Origin: Monomorium pharaonis
Lineage: Eukaryota; Arthropoda; Insecta; Hymenoptera; Formicidae
NCBI RefSeq assembly: GCF_013373865.1
Contig: NC_050470.1
Span: forward strand, 25,884,856-25,948,855
Length of the DNA: 64,000 nt
Direction: 5' to 3'
Both the position numbers and the translations under genes were made by a program. The notes beneath the pieces are model-generated. The model was not told where the DNA came from. It saw only the letters and a list, made by a program, of their open reading frames with translations, and did not search any database. Positions 33,936 to 44,884 of the stretch are shown piece after piece (position 1 is the stretch's first letter; every line of letters starts with the position of its first letter).

Positions 33936-34379
33936 ATGACGGTTGGTGTTGCACCGTCGATCAAGGGAGTGACAGAAGGCAAAATCCTGTGCGATGAGCG
34001 ACGTGGCCGGAATGTGGGACGCAGAAAAAGCGGCGTAGTCCCTCGCCCACTGGGTACTGGAGCGTATCTGCCCGAGGATACCGTACGGCTTGCGTTCCTT
34101 CCTGCAGGATCAAAGAGAACAAGAGACTTCTCTCCTCTCTATGCAGCACCTGTAGCGCATAGCCGTGCGTCCATCTGTCCGTTTCGTGGCATCGGTGGGA
34201 AGACCAAGACTCCGGCCAGCTTCTTGCGGTGTAATCAATCGAGCCGCTACCATTGCCAGCTTTCATTCTCTCTTCCTCCTTACTCGGCTTCTCTATGTTG
34301 CCTCTCCACCAATGACACGAATTGTACTCGTGCACACGTAGATCACTTGCATTTGTTCCTTTTGCCGTCTAGTGTTTAA
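33936..34379 (+). CDS. ORF of 147 codons, unknown
   Basis: Longest ATG-initiated frame outside simple-repeat DNA (G at -3). It starts MTVGVAPSIKGVTEGKI, contains LGTGAYLPEDTVRLAF and a basic GSKRTRDFSP, and turns Ser/Cys/Leu-rich at the end. The opposite strand is also open for 124 codons across 33961-34335, so low stop density rather than coding constraint may explain both. No domain, splice site or poly(A) signal was identified. It may be an unrecognised gene, a decayed element or chance. Confidence 0.18.
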   Translation: MTVGVAPSIKGVTEGKILCDERRGRNVGRRKSGVVPRPLGTGAYLPEDTVRLAFLPAGSKRTRDFSPLYAAPVAHSRASICPFRGIGGKTKTPASFLRCNQSSRYHCQLSFSLPPYSASLCCLSTNDTNCTRAHVDHLHLFLLPSSV

Positions 34380-34449
34380 CGCATCTGTACGTGTATCAAT
34401 GTCCATTCGAGTAGAAGGCGTGGGAATAGGTTCCACTTTGCTCTGAGAG

Positions 34450-37400
34450 AACTGTCTTTGACGAGTTGTAGGAACAGCTACCGTATTTGAGTAAGTTGTC
34501 GGAACATATGAATATATATTGTTTTAATGCAAGTTTTCAAATATTCCAGTTAATTATGTCATTTGATGTTATAAAAAATATATCGTGGATATAGATCATT
34601 AATCTTGAACCTTGTTCTTTTCTCGTTTTAATAAAGATTAGTGCAGGTATTTTATGCCATACATAAAAGATACCTGCCATAAATAAAGACTGTGATAAAG
34701 ACTTTTCAGGTCCTCCCTTTTTACGTTCAGCGCTCGTAAGAGTTATGTACTTGGTGATTTCTACAGTGGTATATAATTTCACAGTTATTTCGATTTTAAA
34801 AATATGAATACTGCACACATTTCTCAGTTACTATACATTCATCAGCTGCATATAAGAATGAAATAAAAATGCGGGCAAATAGTGTAATCTAGATATTAAA
34901 AAATTTGCAACAACAGATAGTAAATTTGTATACTGGCTAACCTTTTCCGAATTTCCATAGTGAATTATGGTGAAAAATAATGGATCGAAGAAACGAATGG
35001 TGGTGAAGACAATAAGATCGATAAAATCACGCTTTTCGCTATTTCGAGAATCATATTATTCCTATCTGATTATTCTGTTTTTTCTTTCTTTACGATCCAA
35101 TATTTCCAAGTAGTGAAAACATTTATTCTTATTTTGTGTTTCATAGTAAAAAGATTAGTTGCAATAACAAGAATCTGTATCTCCATGGTATCTAAATTTC
35201 ACTTGTATATAGCTAAAATTTAGCTACTACACATTCTTGTTGCTGCCACTAACTTTATAATATAATATACTCTACAATATAATATACAACACACACATAC
35301 ATTTATTTAAATATCAGCTTACCATTTGCTTGTTAAATTATGTGTTTAATGTTTGGAAGAATGTTTATAAGAAATGTAAAAACATTTAATTCGTTTTATC
35401 TCGTGATGAACAATAATAAGTTCTTTCTCGTTTATATCTGTGTCGGTTTCTCGATCGGTCTTTCTTATCTTCATACGATTATTAAATCGAACGTTTGAAT
35501 CCATGCGACGAGTGATGCCGGCCGTATTTCGTGTCAGGATACGCACAACGACGGCACGCCATAATTAACAGTAGCTACGTTGCACGATAAAGTACAATGG
35601 CGGCGCTACTTTGAGAAAGAGACCCCCACGGGAGTGTGTTAATTTATTATTTTTTTAATACACTATTCATCTCGATGCTGTATCCCTCTCTCTCTTCGAT
35701 TCGCAGTCGGCCTCGTTTGTCTCGGAGACCAAAAGGAAAAGATGGACGCTCGTCGCTGTAGGGAGTAGTCATTGTCTTTTTGTTTTCATCGTGTGAAGAA
35801 GAGTAAAAAGAAACGAATCCTCTTCTTACTGTGATCAAGCAATACTGCACTTTGACATTAAAAAATAAATTAATTAGTAAGAGTAATGAAAAATAATCAC
35901 CGATATATTAATATATTTTGTAAATTTTAAAGCATCTCTTTTATGCTTTGAACATTTTTGGGCTAATTATATTTATATTTAGAGATCTTCTTGAAATATG
36001 CTTTATACACCTAAAAGATAATTTAATGAATTAATTTTTAGAGTACGCCATACGTGCAAAATTTTCATTAGTCGAAGTTATACAGGCAAAAGGTAGTCAC
36101 GACATAGATTGAAAAATTCCTATTCGGAGAAACAAGTCGCGCTCGAAGAACCGCGTTCGACTTTCTGCTGCAGACTTTCCGACGCCGCGTGACATTCAGC
36201 TTGACCACTTTGCTTTATTTGCATTTAAATGGTTCGCCGCGGTTGACAAATGAGTCCGATATTATCGAACAATCGATTGCCGTTCGAGCGGAATCGCTTT
36301 GTAAGGCCCGATCTTGGCTTGGCTGACGAATCTTTTAACTCCACGCGTGTCCTTGTTTTAGGAAAAGGGAGAGAAGAACAATCGGTTCCTGTGACATGCC
36401 TGTACAAACGGAGCACCGTGTTCTTCACGTTTCTTAACCTTTTCGCTTCTCTTCCTTCTTTTGTCGCCGTGTGATTTATTTCTTTACCGGCTTGAATCTA
36501 TGGGAACGAATGAAAGGGGCGCGTCCATGGAATTCGGAAGTCGCTGCTTAAGAATGCAGACGCAATCTTGCCATTATAAACAGAACACAATTAATCTTTA
36601 AAATTCAATGAAACATTCATATTCCGAATTGCTTTAATTAATAGTATGAATTGATAGAATGAGTTGCGTTTTAATAGAAGAATACATCGAAAGAAAAGAA
36701 ACAGAGGCAGATAGGGAATTTCATATTTACAAAAAATTATTTAGAAACTTCTGAAGAATGTTTTAATCATTTTGGAAGACATTTATCCGTCTCGAATATA
36801 CTTTAGCTTTAGTACATCCAGGCTAGATCATCAAACTTTCATTCCAAATATCAAACTTTGATTTCCATTTATCTAGTCAAAGATCTTAAGTGCGGATCTT
36901 TTGATACGTTATTGGTTTCAAGGGCATGAGGTTTATGAACCTCTTGGGAATCGAATCGGGTAATGTCCAGGTGGTGTGTATGTCACGGAGGAAACTCCGC
37001 GCGGGGCAATTACAATATTTCCTACGTTGCGAAAGAGGATGGGCTTGGCTGACACTCTGACAGCCCGTAGTCAAATGTTCCACGCTTCCCTGCGTTCGCG
37101 TCTCGGGCACGGGACGGTGAGGATCTGAATATATGCACATGTGCCTACTTCCTGAGCAGCGCGACCCCGCAATGGGCACGGGCTTGCAACGCGGTTGCGC
37201 GCAATTAGAGCTTCTTCGACCCTTTCACGTGCCTCCCGATAAACTTTAGAGAAAAATGCTCCCCTTCAAGAGCGAGCCAAGTTACGCGTTATAGTAATCG
37301 CGTAATTACGCCGATGAGAGAGGCATCTCCTTCACATTCACCGTACCCTGCCAATCTTTTTTCCTTTGCTGCGAATACGATTGATTGCTCGCCGGATAAA

Positions 37401-38930
37401 AACTATTGCCGTAAGATACTTACATTTCAACATAATAAATGAGAAGGTACGGTTACAAACAGCTTTTCCCAATCTAACAATTCAGCCGCGGATTATGTGA
37501 CGGGTTTCTGTAGGCTTTTGTGTGTCGGTTCCTAATGATACTTGCGTAATTTACAACAAGCCTTATCACCGACTACCGCTTCTTTCTCAGTCTCTTTGAT
37601 ATTCCTAATAACGAGTAGATCGGGTCCCCGTGGAGGCAGACCGCCGGTCCATCACCGGAGCGAGAGGGGAATGTCGAACGATCTGTGAGATAAAGGAAGG
37701 AGAGAGTAGCTCCCGCAGGTGGACGCGTTGCGCAAACCGAAATCTCATTATCGCGAGACAAAGGTGCGACGATTAATCATCGTCACCGCCGCCGTGGCGG
37801 TGCCGTGTAGCTCGCGGCGGAAGCGCGAGATGGAAGACGCGGAGCAGAGAGACCGTGTGGCGGCGCGGACGAGAGGGAGAGCGAACGGGAAGATGTGAAG
37901 AGAGTAGAGGAGACGGGCGTCAACGCACGGTGGTCGTCAAAGGTCCATGCGGAACTAAGTCGCGCGCCCTTTGTGCTCGCGCCATCCCCCCCGTCCTCCT
38001 TCTCTCTTGCTATTTTTTTCGGGCGACGGGACTCGATTCTTCCGCGATTCGATGCGGTTCATCTGCGCACACTGCATCCAAGGACTTTGCACGTATATTT
38101 ACCGAGGCGACGCGGAGAGCGTCGTACGCGTTAAATTTGTAATTACGTTTATTACCCAGGAATCATGTATCTTTCAGGACGGCCGTCGCGGCAGGATTAA
38201 TCGATAGATCGAATTGTCGCGAGCCTTTTTTGGCGCGGTGTAATTCCGAAGTGGGAATTTGTTAAGTTTGGCTGCATGTGAGAAAGAGAAAAGGATATGC
38301 GTGTGTTGCATGATGTGTGTGTTGCAATAACAATTTATAAATAAAATTTATGGAACATTATCTACGCCATTTACATTAATGCATAAGTTATTAAGTAAAA
38401 CTTATAAAAACTAAAAGAAAAATTTAGTTTTTGAATATAACACTTCATTGTGTGTGTATTTAAACTTGATTCCTGCAAATTACATATTTAAAAACTAAAT
38501 TTTGTTTTCATAAAGTTCACTTAATAACTATATGTGAAAGCATTTTCTAATTTACACTTATGTTTTTAAAGTTGCATTTTTGCATTTTAAAAAACATTAC
38601 CGAAAAACAACGTAAATATGCCAGTATTGATGACTACGCGTATAAAAATTTACTTATGTATATATATTTGAGATGTAATTTTATAAATGTAACTCGTAGT
38701 GGAACAAGTTGTCACAGTCTTCCTACTGATGGAAAATTTTAATTTTTAATACTTAAAAAACATCGTTACAAGTTAAATAAAAACTACGTAGCTAAAGATA
38801 TGTTACCTAAAACACTGCATATAGCTATTGATATAAATCTGTAGATTAATCCGGAAAAAATTCTTAAAAATTATAACAACTTGCCTCGATCTCTCCTACA
38901 CGTATTCCTACACATCCTAATTATCTACAT
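34450..38930. other. Gene-less stretch with several CpG-rich blocks
   Basis: AT-rich at 34.5-35.5, 35.8-36.1, 36.55-36.87 and 38.28-38.9 kb. CpG-rich at 36.12-36.47, 36.9-37.4 and 37.57-38.22 kb. The last block has three open plus frames of 78-95 codons and a caccgccgccgtggcggtg hairpin. It looks like a promoter region, and no frame is recognised. A tggcggcgcta word lies at 35600. Confidence 0.4.
38419..38503. repeat. Inverted repeat, 20-bp arms
   Basis: Bases 38419-38438 (aaaatttagtttttgaatat) are complementary to 38484-38503 at 19 of 20 positions, with a 45-base spacer. No target-site duplication was seen. It may be a foldback remnant or part of an AT-rich structured transcript. Confidence 0.55.
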
Positions 38931-38934
38931 TATC

Positions 38935-39440
38935 GTGCGACCCGCTATCGGGTCTCTTATTACGCGCGCGGAGCATCCTTCCGTGGGGAAGGCGACGAAG
39001 CAAGAGGCATAACGCCTGTCGTTTCGCCACCGAGGTCGAGCCGATCGAGCGCTACGTAATTATTGGGTTCAGAAATGAGCCGATGTCGGTGTCGACAATG
39101 AAAAATCCCGGGAGAAGGATTAATTCTCGCCTGGCGGCACCAACGTGTCCCAGCGCGTCCTCAGGACTGAAGGACGCGTTCTCTCCTCGCGGAAGTTCTC
39201 CGTTCGAAATCTTGCCGTGCACGTGGTGCCCATCAATCTTGTTTATGCATATTAGAGATTACGCGTATATGTAAGTACACCGGGCGATACACGATATCGT
39301 GGTGAAAAAAAAAAGGGATTAACTATGTTGTCGTGCATCAATCTCCGAGAGCTTCGCGCCGACCGGTTCCACGGCGCGTCTCGCAATGTTATTAGCCACC
39401 TTCGTTTCTTTCACGGACGTTAATGTTGAGTTTTTTCTTT
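38935..39440. other. CpG-rich block upstream of the microexon candidate
   Basis: Contains a 63-codon frame (39083-39274) that runs to a good donor, gtaagtac, at 39271. Its phase leads into a stop in the 46-base candidate exon downstream, so the pair is more plausible as untranslated exons than as coding ones. Confidence 0.3.
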
Positions 39441-39444
39441 CAAG

Positions 39445-39490
39445 GCAAATGTCTCCATAAGCACGGCTGCTATTCAATACTGTGCACCTC
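39445..39490 (+). other. Candidate 46-base microexon
   Basis: A strong acceptor (gagttttttctttcaag) and a strong donor (gtaagtta) lie only 46 bases apart. Two frames are open: one reads ANVSISTAAIQYCAP, the other KCLHKHGCYSILCT. Length 46 is not a multiple of three, so use of the exon would shift frame. It could also be noncoding. The close pairing of two near-consensus splice sites is the evidence. Confidence 0.3.
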
Positions 39491-39494
39491 GTAA

Positions 39495-42025
39495 GTTATC
39501 ATTTGGAATCGAACCTTCCATTATCAGGTAAATTGCCAGATCGGTTACTTGACGGTCACCTGAAAAAAACAACGTTGCGTGGCAACGTTTGCGGTGTAAA
39601 AAAGTGTTTGTGTGATGACTTTTCTTCGTGCAAATGTTCGCACGACACACAGGTAATTAATCCCGTGTAAATGTAAAGAGGGAAAAGATGTGTAACTGCT
39701 GTGCTGGAATTTCGATAAGCGTAAGAAGGAGCTGCCGGACGCGGACGCCGCGTTAATCTCGATACGTCGTGTGTCACCGGAGGTGGTCCACGATGATGAA
39801 TGCGAAGCCTTAGGCGGACCTCAAGAGAGGACGGCAGGTAGCCGGGTAGAGTCGACAACACACAGCAGGGGGCTCTTCTCATCTTGGTGGTTCGGGCGTA
39901 TTGAGTTGAACAGCGAGGATTGGCCTCGCCCCGTAACTCCGAGGAAAAGAAAGCGGTACAATGTAACTTGAACGATGTAACGTTACAATAACGTGACGAA
40001 CGGGTGAAAGATGCATTATAGTGTGTTAATTCTTTTGGCGCTGGATTATATGTATTCGAAGATTTCTATACGGTTGCTAATTTTTATTCATTTATCGTCC
40101 AGAATTCAATTTTAAGTTTTTTCCAATATTTTTATAACTTATTTTTATAAATTTATCTAGTGTCTGTTAAATAAACGTTTATTTTTATTACAAAGCAATT
40201 TTATGAAAAGACACACGACGACTTAACCAGGAAGAATGTAACGTACAATACAGCCTTTTAAGGAGTGTCACCTGTACAAGTCGTGGGAGCATTGCACAAA
40301 GTCAGAGAGGAAAAGAAGATCGAAATTAGCGACACGGCCTGAGCGTGGGCAAGGTACGGATCTTCATCGTTCAATGCCAAAACGGGAGTCCTTAGACTTG
40401 TCTAGTGCCGGAAGCGATTTAATTTTACGAGTGTGTCCGTTTACCGTACAATTATAGATACTTAGCGGATGGAAGGAAACATTGCGTAGGTATCTTTTTA
40501 ATCGGATGACTGCTCGTTAAAGCGGCTTGTTAAATTAGATCGACTGGCAGTTTGTAATAGCTTAAAGTAATTGAAATGAAATAATTTAATTGATCGTGAT
40601 ATAGAGTTTCTCGCGAGAAACAAATAAGCGCGTGGGAAGAAAGAATGTTCAAAATAAAACTGTCAGGAATGACTTTAGCGAATATATAGTCCGTCTCAAG
40701 TGTGGATTAGTCCATAGAGATCGATATCTTGGAAAATTCTCGTGCGAACGAGATCGTGCCACCCGATAAACGATTATCCCCATAACCGTTCGAGACACAC
40801 TGTGGAAGGTTATTACGAGTCCTTAAATGTGCTAAGGAGGCTTTTAATACTCTTCTGCCAGGGTGCTCGAAATATCAGTATGATGAAGCCATTTTTTTGT
40901 CCTCTCGTGCTGTTCCAGTTACATCGCTTTTGTTTCGTGTAATTGAAAATTCTTTGCTATTTTGACATTCCACATAAAAAAAATTAAATAGTAACGATAA
41001 TTTTAATAATGTATATCTATATTAATTTTAATAGAAAAAAAAAATTAAATATTTTTTCTCTTTTTTATTTGTATGTGTAACAATTACATTTTCAGGCAAT
41101 TATTAAAAAAATAATACGTGATAATTGGGTTTATGGTTATTATGTTGGCATTATACTTGCAATACTTTGAAATATTATTAAAGCATCGAAAAGTAAATAG
41201 CTGTCGTTATGTCATTTAAATATATATTAGCCGCATTTACTATTTCTTAAACAGCAGGTAATATTCGTTCTAAAATGGCAATTAACAAAATAAACGGTGC
41301 GAAGAGAAATTTCGTGGCCATATATCTGAAGGAACTGCGTTCTCGCGTGTATTCCGAAGGTGAGGGAAACAGTTTTCGAGAAATGCGTAGGGGGGAGGGG
41401 GTTTACATGGGGCCGGCATAAAGGGCGGGTCGCATCCCCATGACAACCGTTTGCCCCGCTGATGAATCGGGTTCGTGCGCGGCACGTCAGGGTACATCGG
41501 TGAAATGCGATTCCTGATTACCTCGCAAACTTGGGCCTCCTAATTAACAATCCATCCGTTGCTCGAGTTACAACTTTCGCGGGTTTCTACTCGGCCGCGC
41601 GCGTGGAAAGTAGCTTTGTAATCCGAGCGTTGATAGGCGCTTTTTGAGGATAGACTTCAATTATTGTCTGCCGTTACAAGCTATGAACACCCAATTTAAA
41701 ATACCATCACGTATGTATGTATCTACATAAGGACGTTCTACAATTTATAAAACATTCTAATGAAAAAATTTGAACATTTTAAGCCATTATTCGAGTTGAA
41801 TGGTTTGTCACTTAAAACTTACAGAAATCCGATATGAATTTAACCAGTTATAATATTTTTTAATGCATAGCGAATTATTTAAAAAGTTTTTTAACTTGAA
41901 TAATAACTATTATATGTGCTTCTCAAAAATTAATGTGGCATTGTTCTGTCGTTTTTCTTGCGCAGTAAATAACATCTCCATATAAAGAGATGCATGTCAT
42001 GCCACGCATGAACAAAAAATAAAAA
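39495..42025. other. Gene-less stretch of mixed composition
   Basis: CpG-rich at about 39.7-39.97 and 41.28-41.64 kb; AT-rich at 40.0-40.25 and 40.95-41.25 kb. An acgttgcgtggcaacgt palindrome lies at 39572-39588. It resembles an RFX X-box with a one-base deletion in the middle. No exon candidates. Confidence 0.4.
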
Positions 42026-42029
42026 ATGT

Positions 42030-42640
42030 TAAGCGAATATCGTGAATGTAAAATATGTCGACGGTATTAGCGAGAAAAATTCACTCTGCTTCGGGAAACT
42101 TTTCGCGGATAAGTGGGCTCGCGCCTTCGACAAATGTATCGTAAATTGTCGTTGCGAAGTGCTTAATGCGGTCGCGTCGTGCGAGAAGACGCGAGTCGCG
42201 ATGGCGGAAGAGAGGAGCACAAGGGTGGGAACGAGATGGAAAGGACTCTCAGAAGGGAGATAAACCATTTCGTCGCGCTCGCTCTCTTCCTCCCCTCTGA
42301 AATTTTGAATCGGATGACAAGTCGGTAGTGCAACGAGAGCGTCATCGGTGAGCTGCCTGACGACGGGGCGGTCCTAATGGCTTGATAATGTCGCCCGCGA
42401 AGATAATCGAGCGTGAGATCGTTCGACCGATTTTCCACCGTCGGGATTTTAAGGAACGACGCGGACCGATTTTCCATCTTGCCTCGAAAGTACCGCCGCG
42501 TACTTTGCGGAGATGCAACGCGGACGACGCTGCGCTTTTAAGACGAAATATAAAATATCGTGATAGAAAAAAAAATCAATCCTACGTCTGTCTCTATCTC
42601 TTTTTTTCTCTCGTAGATTCTGAAGTATAGCAGTAGAGTT
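42030..42640. other. CpG-rich block, frames on both strands
   Basis: Three frames of 73-104 codons overlap on both strands. The plus frame 42042-42263 reads FGKLFADKWARAFDKC and looks protein-like, but it starts at GTG and has no splice support. I leave it as a regulatory-type block. Confidence 0.3.
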
Positions 42641-42644
42641 TTAA

Positions 42645-43475
42645 GTCAACTCGCTTTTCTATTCATTTACATGGGCTAGCAGTAAAATTTAGAGTTATTA
42701 AATATTAAAAATTATTTTAATCACAACATTTCTATGTATTCATAAAACAGTTTATGTAATCAACTCTCTATAAATCAAGAAACTTGTTGATCTCTTTGTT
42801 TAGCAAATAAATGGCGTGTTGATTTTGGATAGAGTATTTAGAAATTGTAGTGCTGATTGATCCAACGGTGAACTTGGCAACGGACCAATGCCGCTGCAAT
42901 ATAATCCCAACAGTTCACAAGCGTGCGAGGGGTTGAGTCGGTGGTTCGGTTGCCCTCAAATCATCGCGGGGGTGTGAGGTAAATGACGTTCGGCCATGCG
43001 GAAGTAATGCGATAATGGCTGCCATGAAAGACCCCTACCATGATATCTGTTGCTTTGATGTATCCTCTTGGTACCTCCGCATTTTTCACCTTTGAAAGGG
43101 TTGACTTCTATTCTTTTCGTCGACAATTTAAAATCGCATAGTCAGATTGATAATATTTGATTCAGTAAATCTATTAATTATCCATGATTTGTGATTGCAA
43201 TCGGCAATTATTAACGAACGATACTAGAAAAATTGATAAAAATGATTTAATATTATATTTAAAAAACTGAATTTATATACATTTTAACAAACAGTAAACG
43301 CATGTTAATAGGTTTTTATAGAATAAAATTGAAGAGATTTGAATATAAAAAAATTGTACGTTATAGCAATTGACAAAAAATATCTAGCAAAAACAGAATT
43401 ATTTCTTATGATACATTAAAGGTCATCTATCGTGGGAAAGAGGAAAAATTATTAGCTACTGAATCATATATTCAT
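42645..43475. other. Gene-less stretch
   Basis: AT-rich except a CpG-rich patch at 42.85-43.08 kb. Nothing further recognised. Confidence 0.45.
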
Positions 43476-43480
43476 TACTA

Positions 43481-43792
43481 ATGTATAAAAAAACTGATAT
43501 AATACGGACATTATTAGGTATTATGAACGATTCTGTGAACGCACGAGTCAGTAATCTCCCATTCAGAAAAGTTAGCCGGGCATCTCAGCTTAATTTGCTA
43601 CTTGCATTCCGTTCAATAGCCACGCGTGAGTGCTACAGATGTAGTAATGAATGGGCGCGGGTCGAGATGTGGATGAGGGTTGCTCTCGCTTGGCACGTTT
43701 CTCTAGGTGTTGCGTTCGCACGAGTTTGCGATTATATTATAAAAATCATGCCACCTTTACTAATCTTTTCTTTAGAGATTTATAATATTTAA
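43481..43792 (+). CDS. ORF of 103 codons, unknown
   Basis: ATG-initiated frame in DNA of roughly 40% GC, with a GC-richer centre (43.54-43.74 kb). The product starts MYKKTDIIRTLLGIMND, has a Cys pair ECYRC, and ends with a hydrophobic, possibly membrane-embedded stretch (MPPLLIFSLEI). The start context is poor (C at -3). No family is recognised and no flanking splice sites were identified. Confidence 0.18.
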   Translation: MYKKTDIIRTLLGIMNDSVNARVSNLPFRKVSRASQLNLLLAFRSIATRECYRCSNEWARVEMWMRVALAWHVSLGVAFARVCDYIIKIMPPLLIFSLEIYNI

Positions 43793-44069
43793 AGTTTATC
43801 ATAATTTCATATTATTTCAATTTTTTCTACAAATATATATATTTAGAAGGATGCGATTTGAGAGCCTCGATTAATTATGAAAAGCTGTTATAAAAAATAT
43901 CTTAATAAACGTTCGATAAGTTATTTGAATTAATTTGCAAAATATCTTATAACATTTGTTAAACATTTACTGTTATGACAAAGACTTGTACCTTCTCATA
44001 AAGAGTTGCATTAATGCAGCTTCATATCTTTTCACTCTTTAATCAAAATCTACCGCCTGCGGATCGCAA

Positions 44070-44880
44070 AAAAGCAGCTGGAGCTCTCCTTGCGAGCAGC
44101 AAAAATCGATAAACACAATCTTTATCGACCCGAGTCCCTCCCTGAAAGTACTTGCGGCTCAACAATCGAAGCCCACGATTACGGTCGATTCCTATCAAAT
44201 AAAGATCCTCCAAAAAAGGGGAATATTACTTAGCCTCCACCACCCGTTGCAGGTCGCCACATCGTCCGTTGAGGGACAGACGCGTCCGTAGTCGCAGTTT
44301 GTCGGCCAATGGGACCAGACAGAAACGCAATCGCAATGCAGGCCAATCCCTCTGCTCCGTTCGTCCACCCGCTCTCGCTCGCCCTCCCGTGCCCGGTAAT
44401 GACAATCATTACCGGGGAATGATTGCAGCGTCGGGACCGCCAGCGCGCCAGCCGCGCTATTGGGGGATGGAAACCACCTTATAGAGTCTCTCCTCGGTCC
44501 TCGATGCGAGCGGATTGTCACATGCTTCTGCTTGCACGGCAGAGCGCGTTTCCTCTTCTTCATTCGAGTTCGATTTTGCGGTGGAGAACTTTCTTCGTGG
44601 TGTGAGTGAGCGAGACATGGCGGTCAGTCAGTCGGGGCGAGCACAAAAAAAAAGTAGCGGTCGGAAGAAAGTTACAAAAGTCATATCGAGGCCACACTGC
44701 CGGAATATCCGCACCGCGTTATCACGATACTTCTTCCTCACAGTGAACCGCGACATTCTTTCCCTCATTTTTTTTTACTTTTCAATTTATTCTTCGTGGT
44801 ATGAGTGCATTGTGCGATTGAACATGGCGACCGCTCACGTGTGTTTACTCGGGACAGGTGTGACGTAGTGAAGCCGTTTC
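44070..44880. other. CpG-rich block, promoter-like
   Basis: GC-rich DNA with frames of 60-122 codons on both strands, none recognised. It includes gacatggcggtcagtcagtcgg near 44.62 kb (initiator-like TCAGTC repeated) and the inverted repeat at 44392. A TATA-less promoter is possible. Confidence 0.3.
44392..44416. repeat. Perfect inverted repeat, 11-bp arms
   Basis: cccggtaatga and tcattaccggg are separated by caa. A near-copy of the half site (aatgattgcag) follows. It could be a dimeric transcription-factor site. Confidence 0.6.
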
Positions 44881-44884
44881 TTTG

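Noticed and set aside
39083..39274. 63-codon plus ORF ending at a good donor
   Set aside because: Its phase runs into a stop in the only nearby candidate exon, and it lies in CpG-rich DNA. Kept only as part of the block description.
39490..39515. B-box-like GGTTCGATTCC on the minus strand
   Set aside because: The T-stem does not pair in the correct register and there is no A-box or acceptor stem, so it is not a tRNA.
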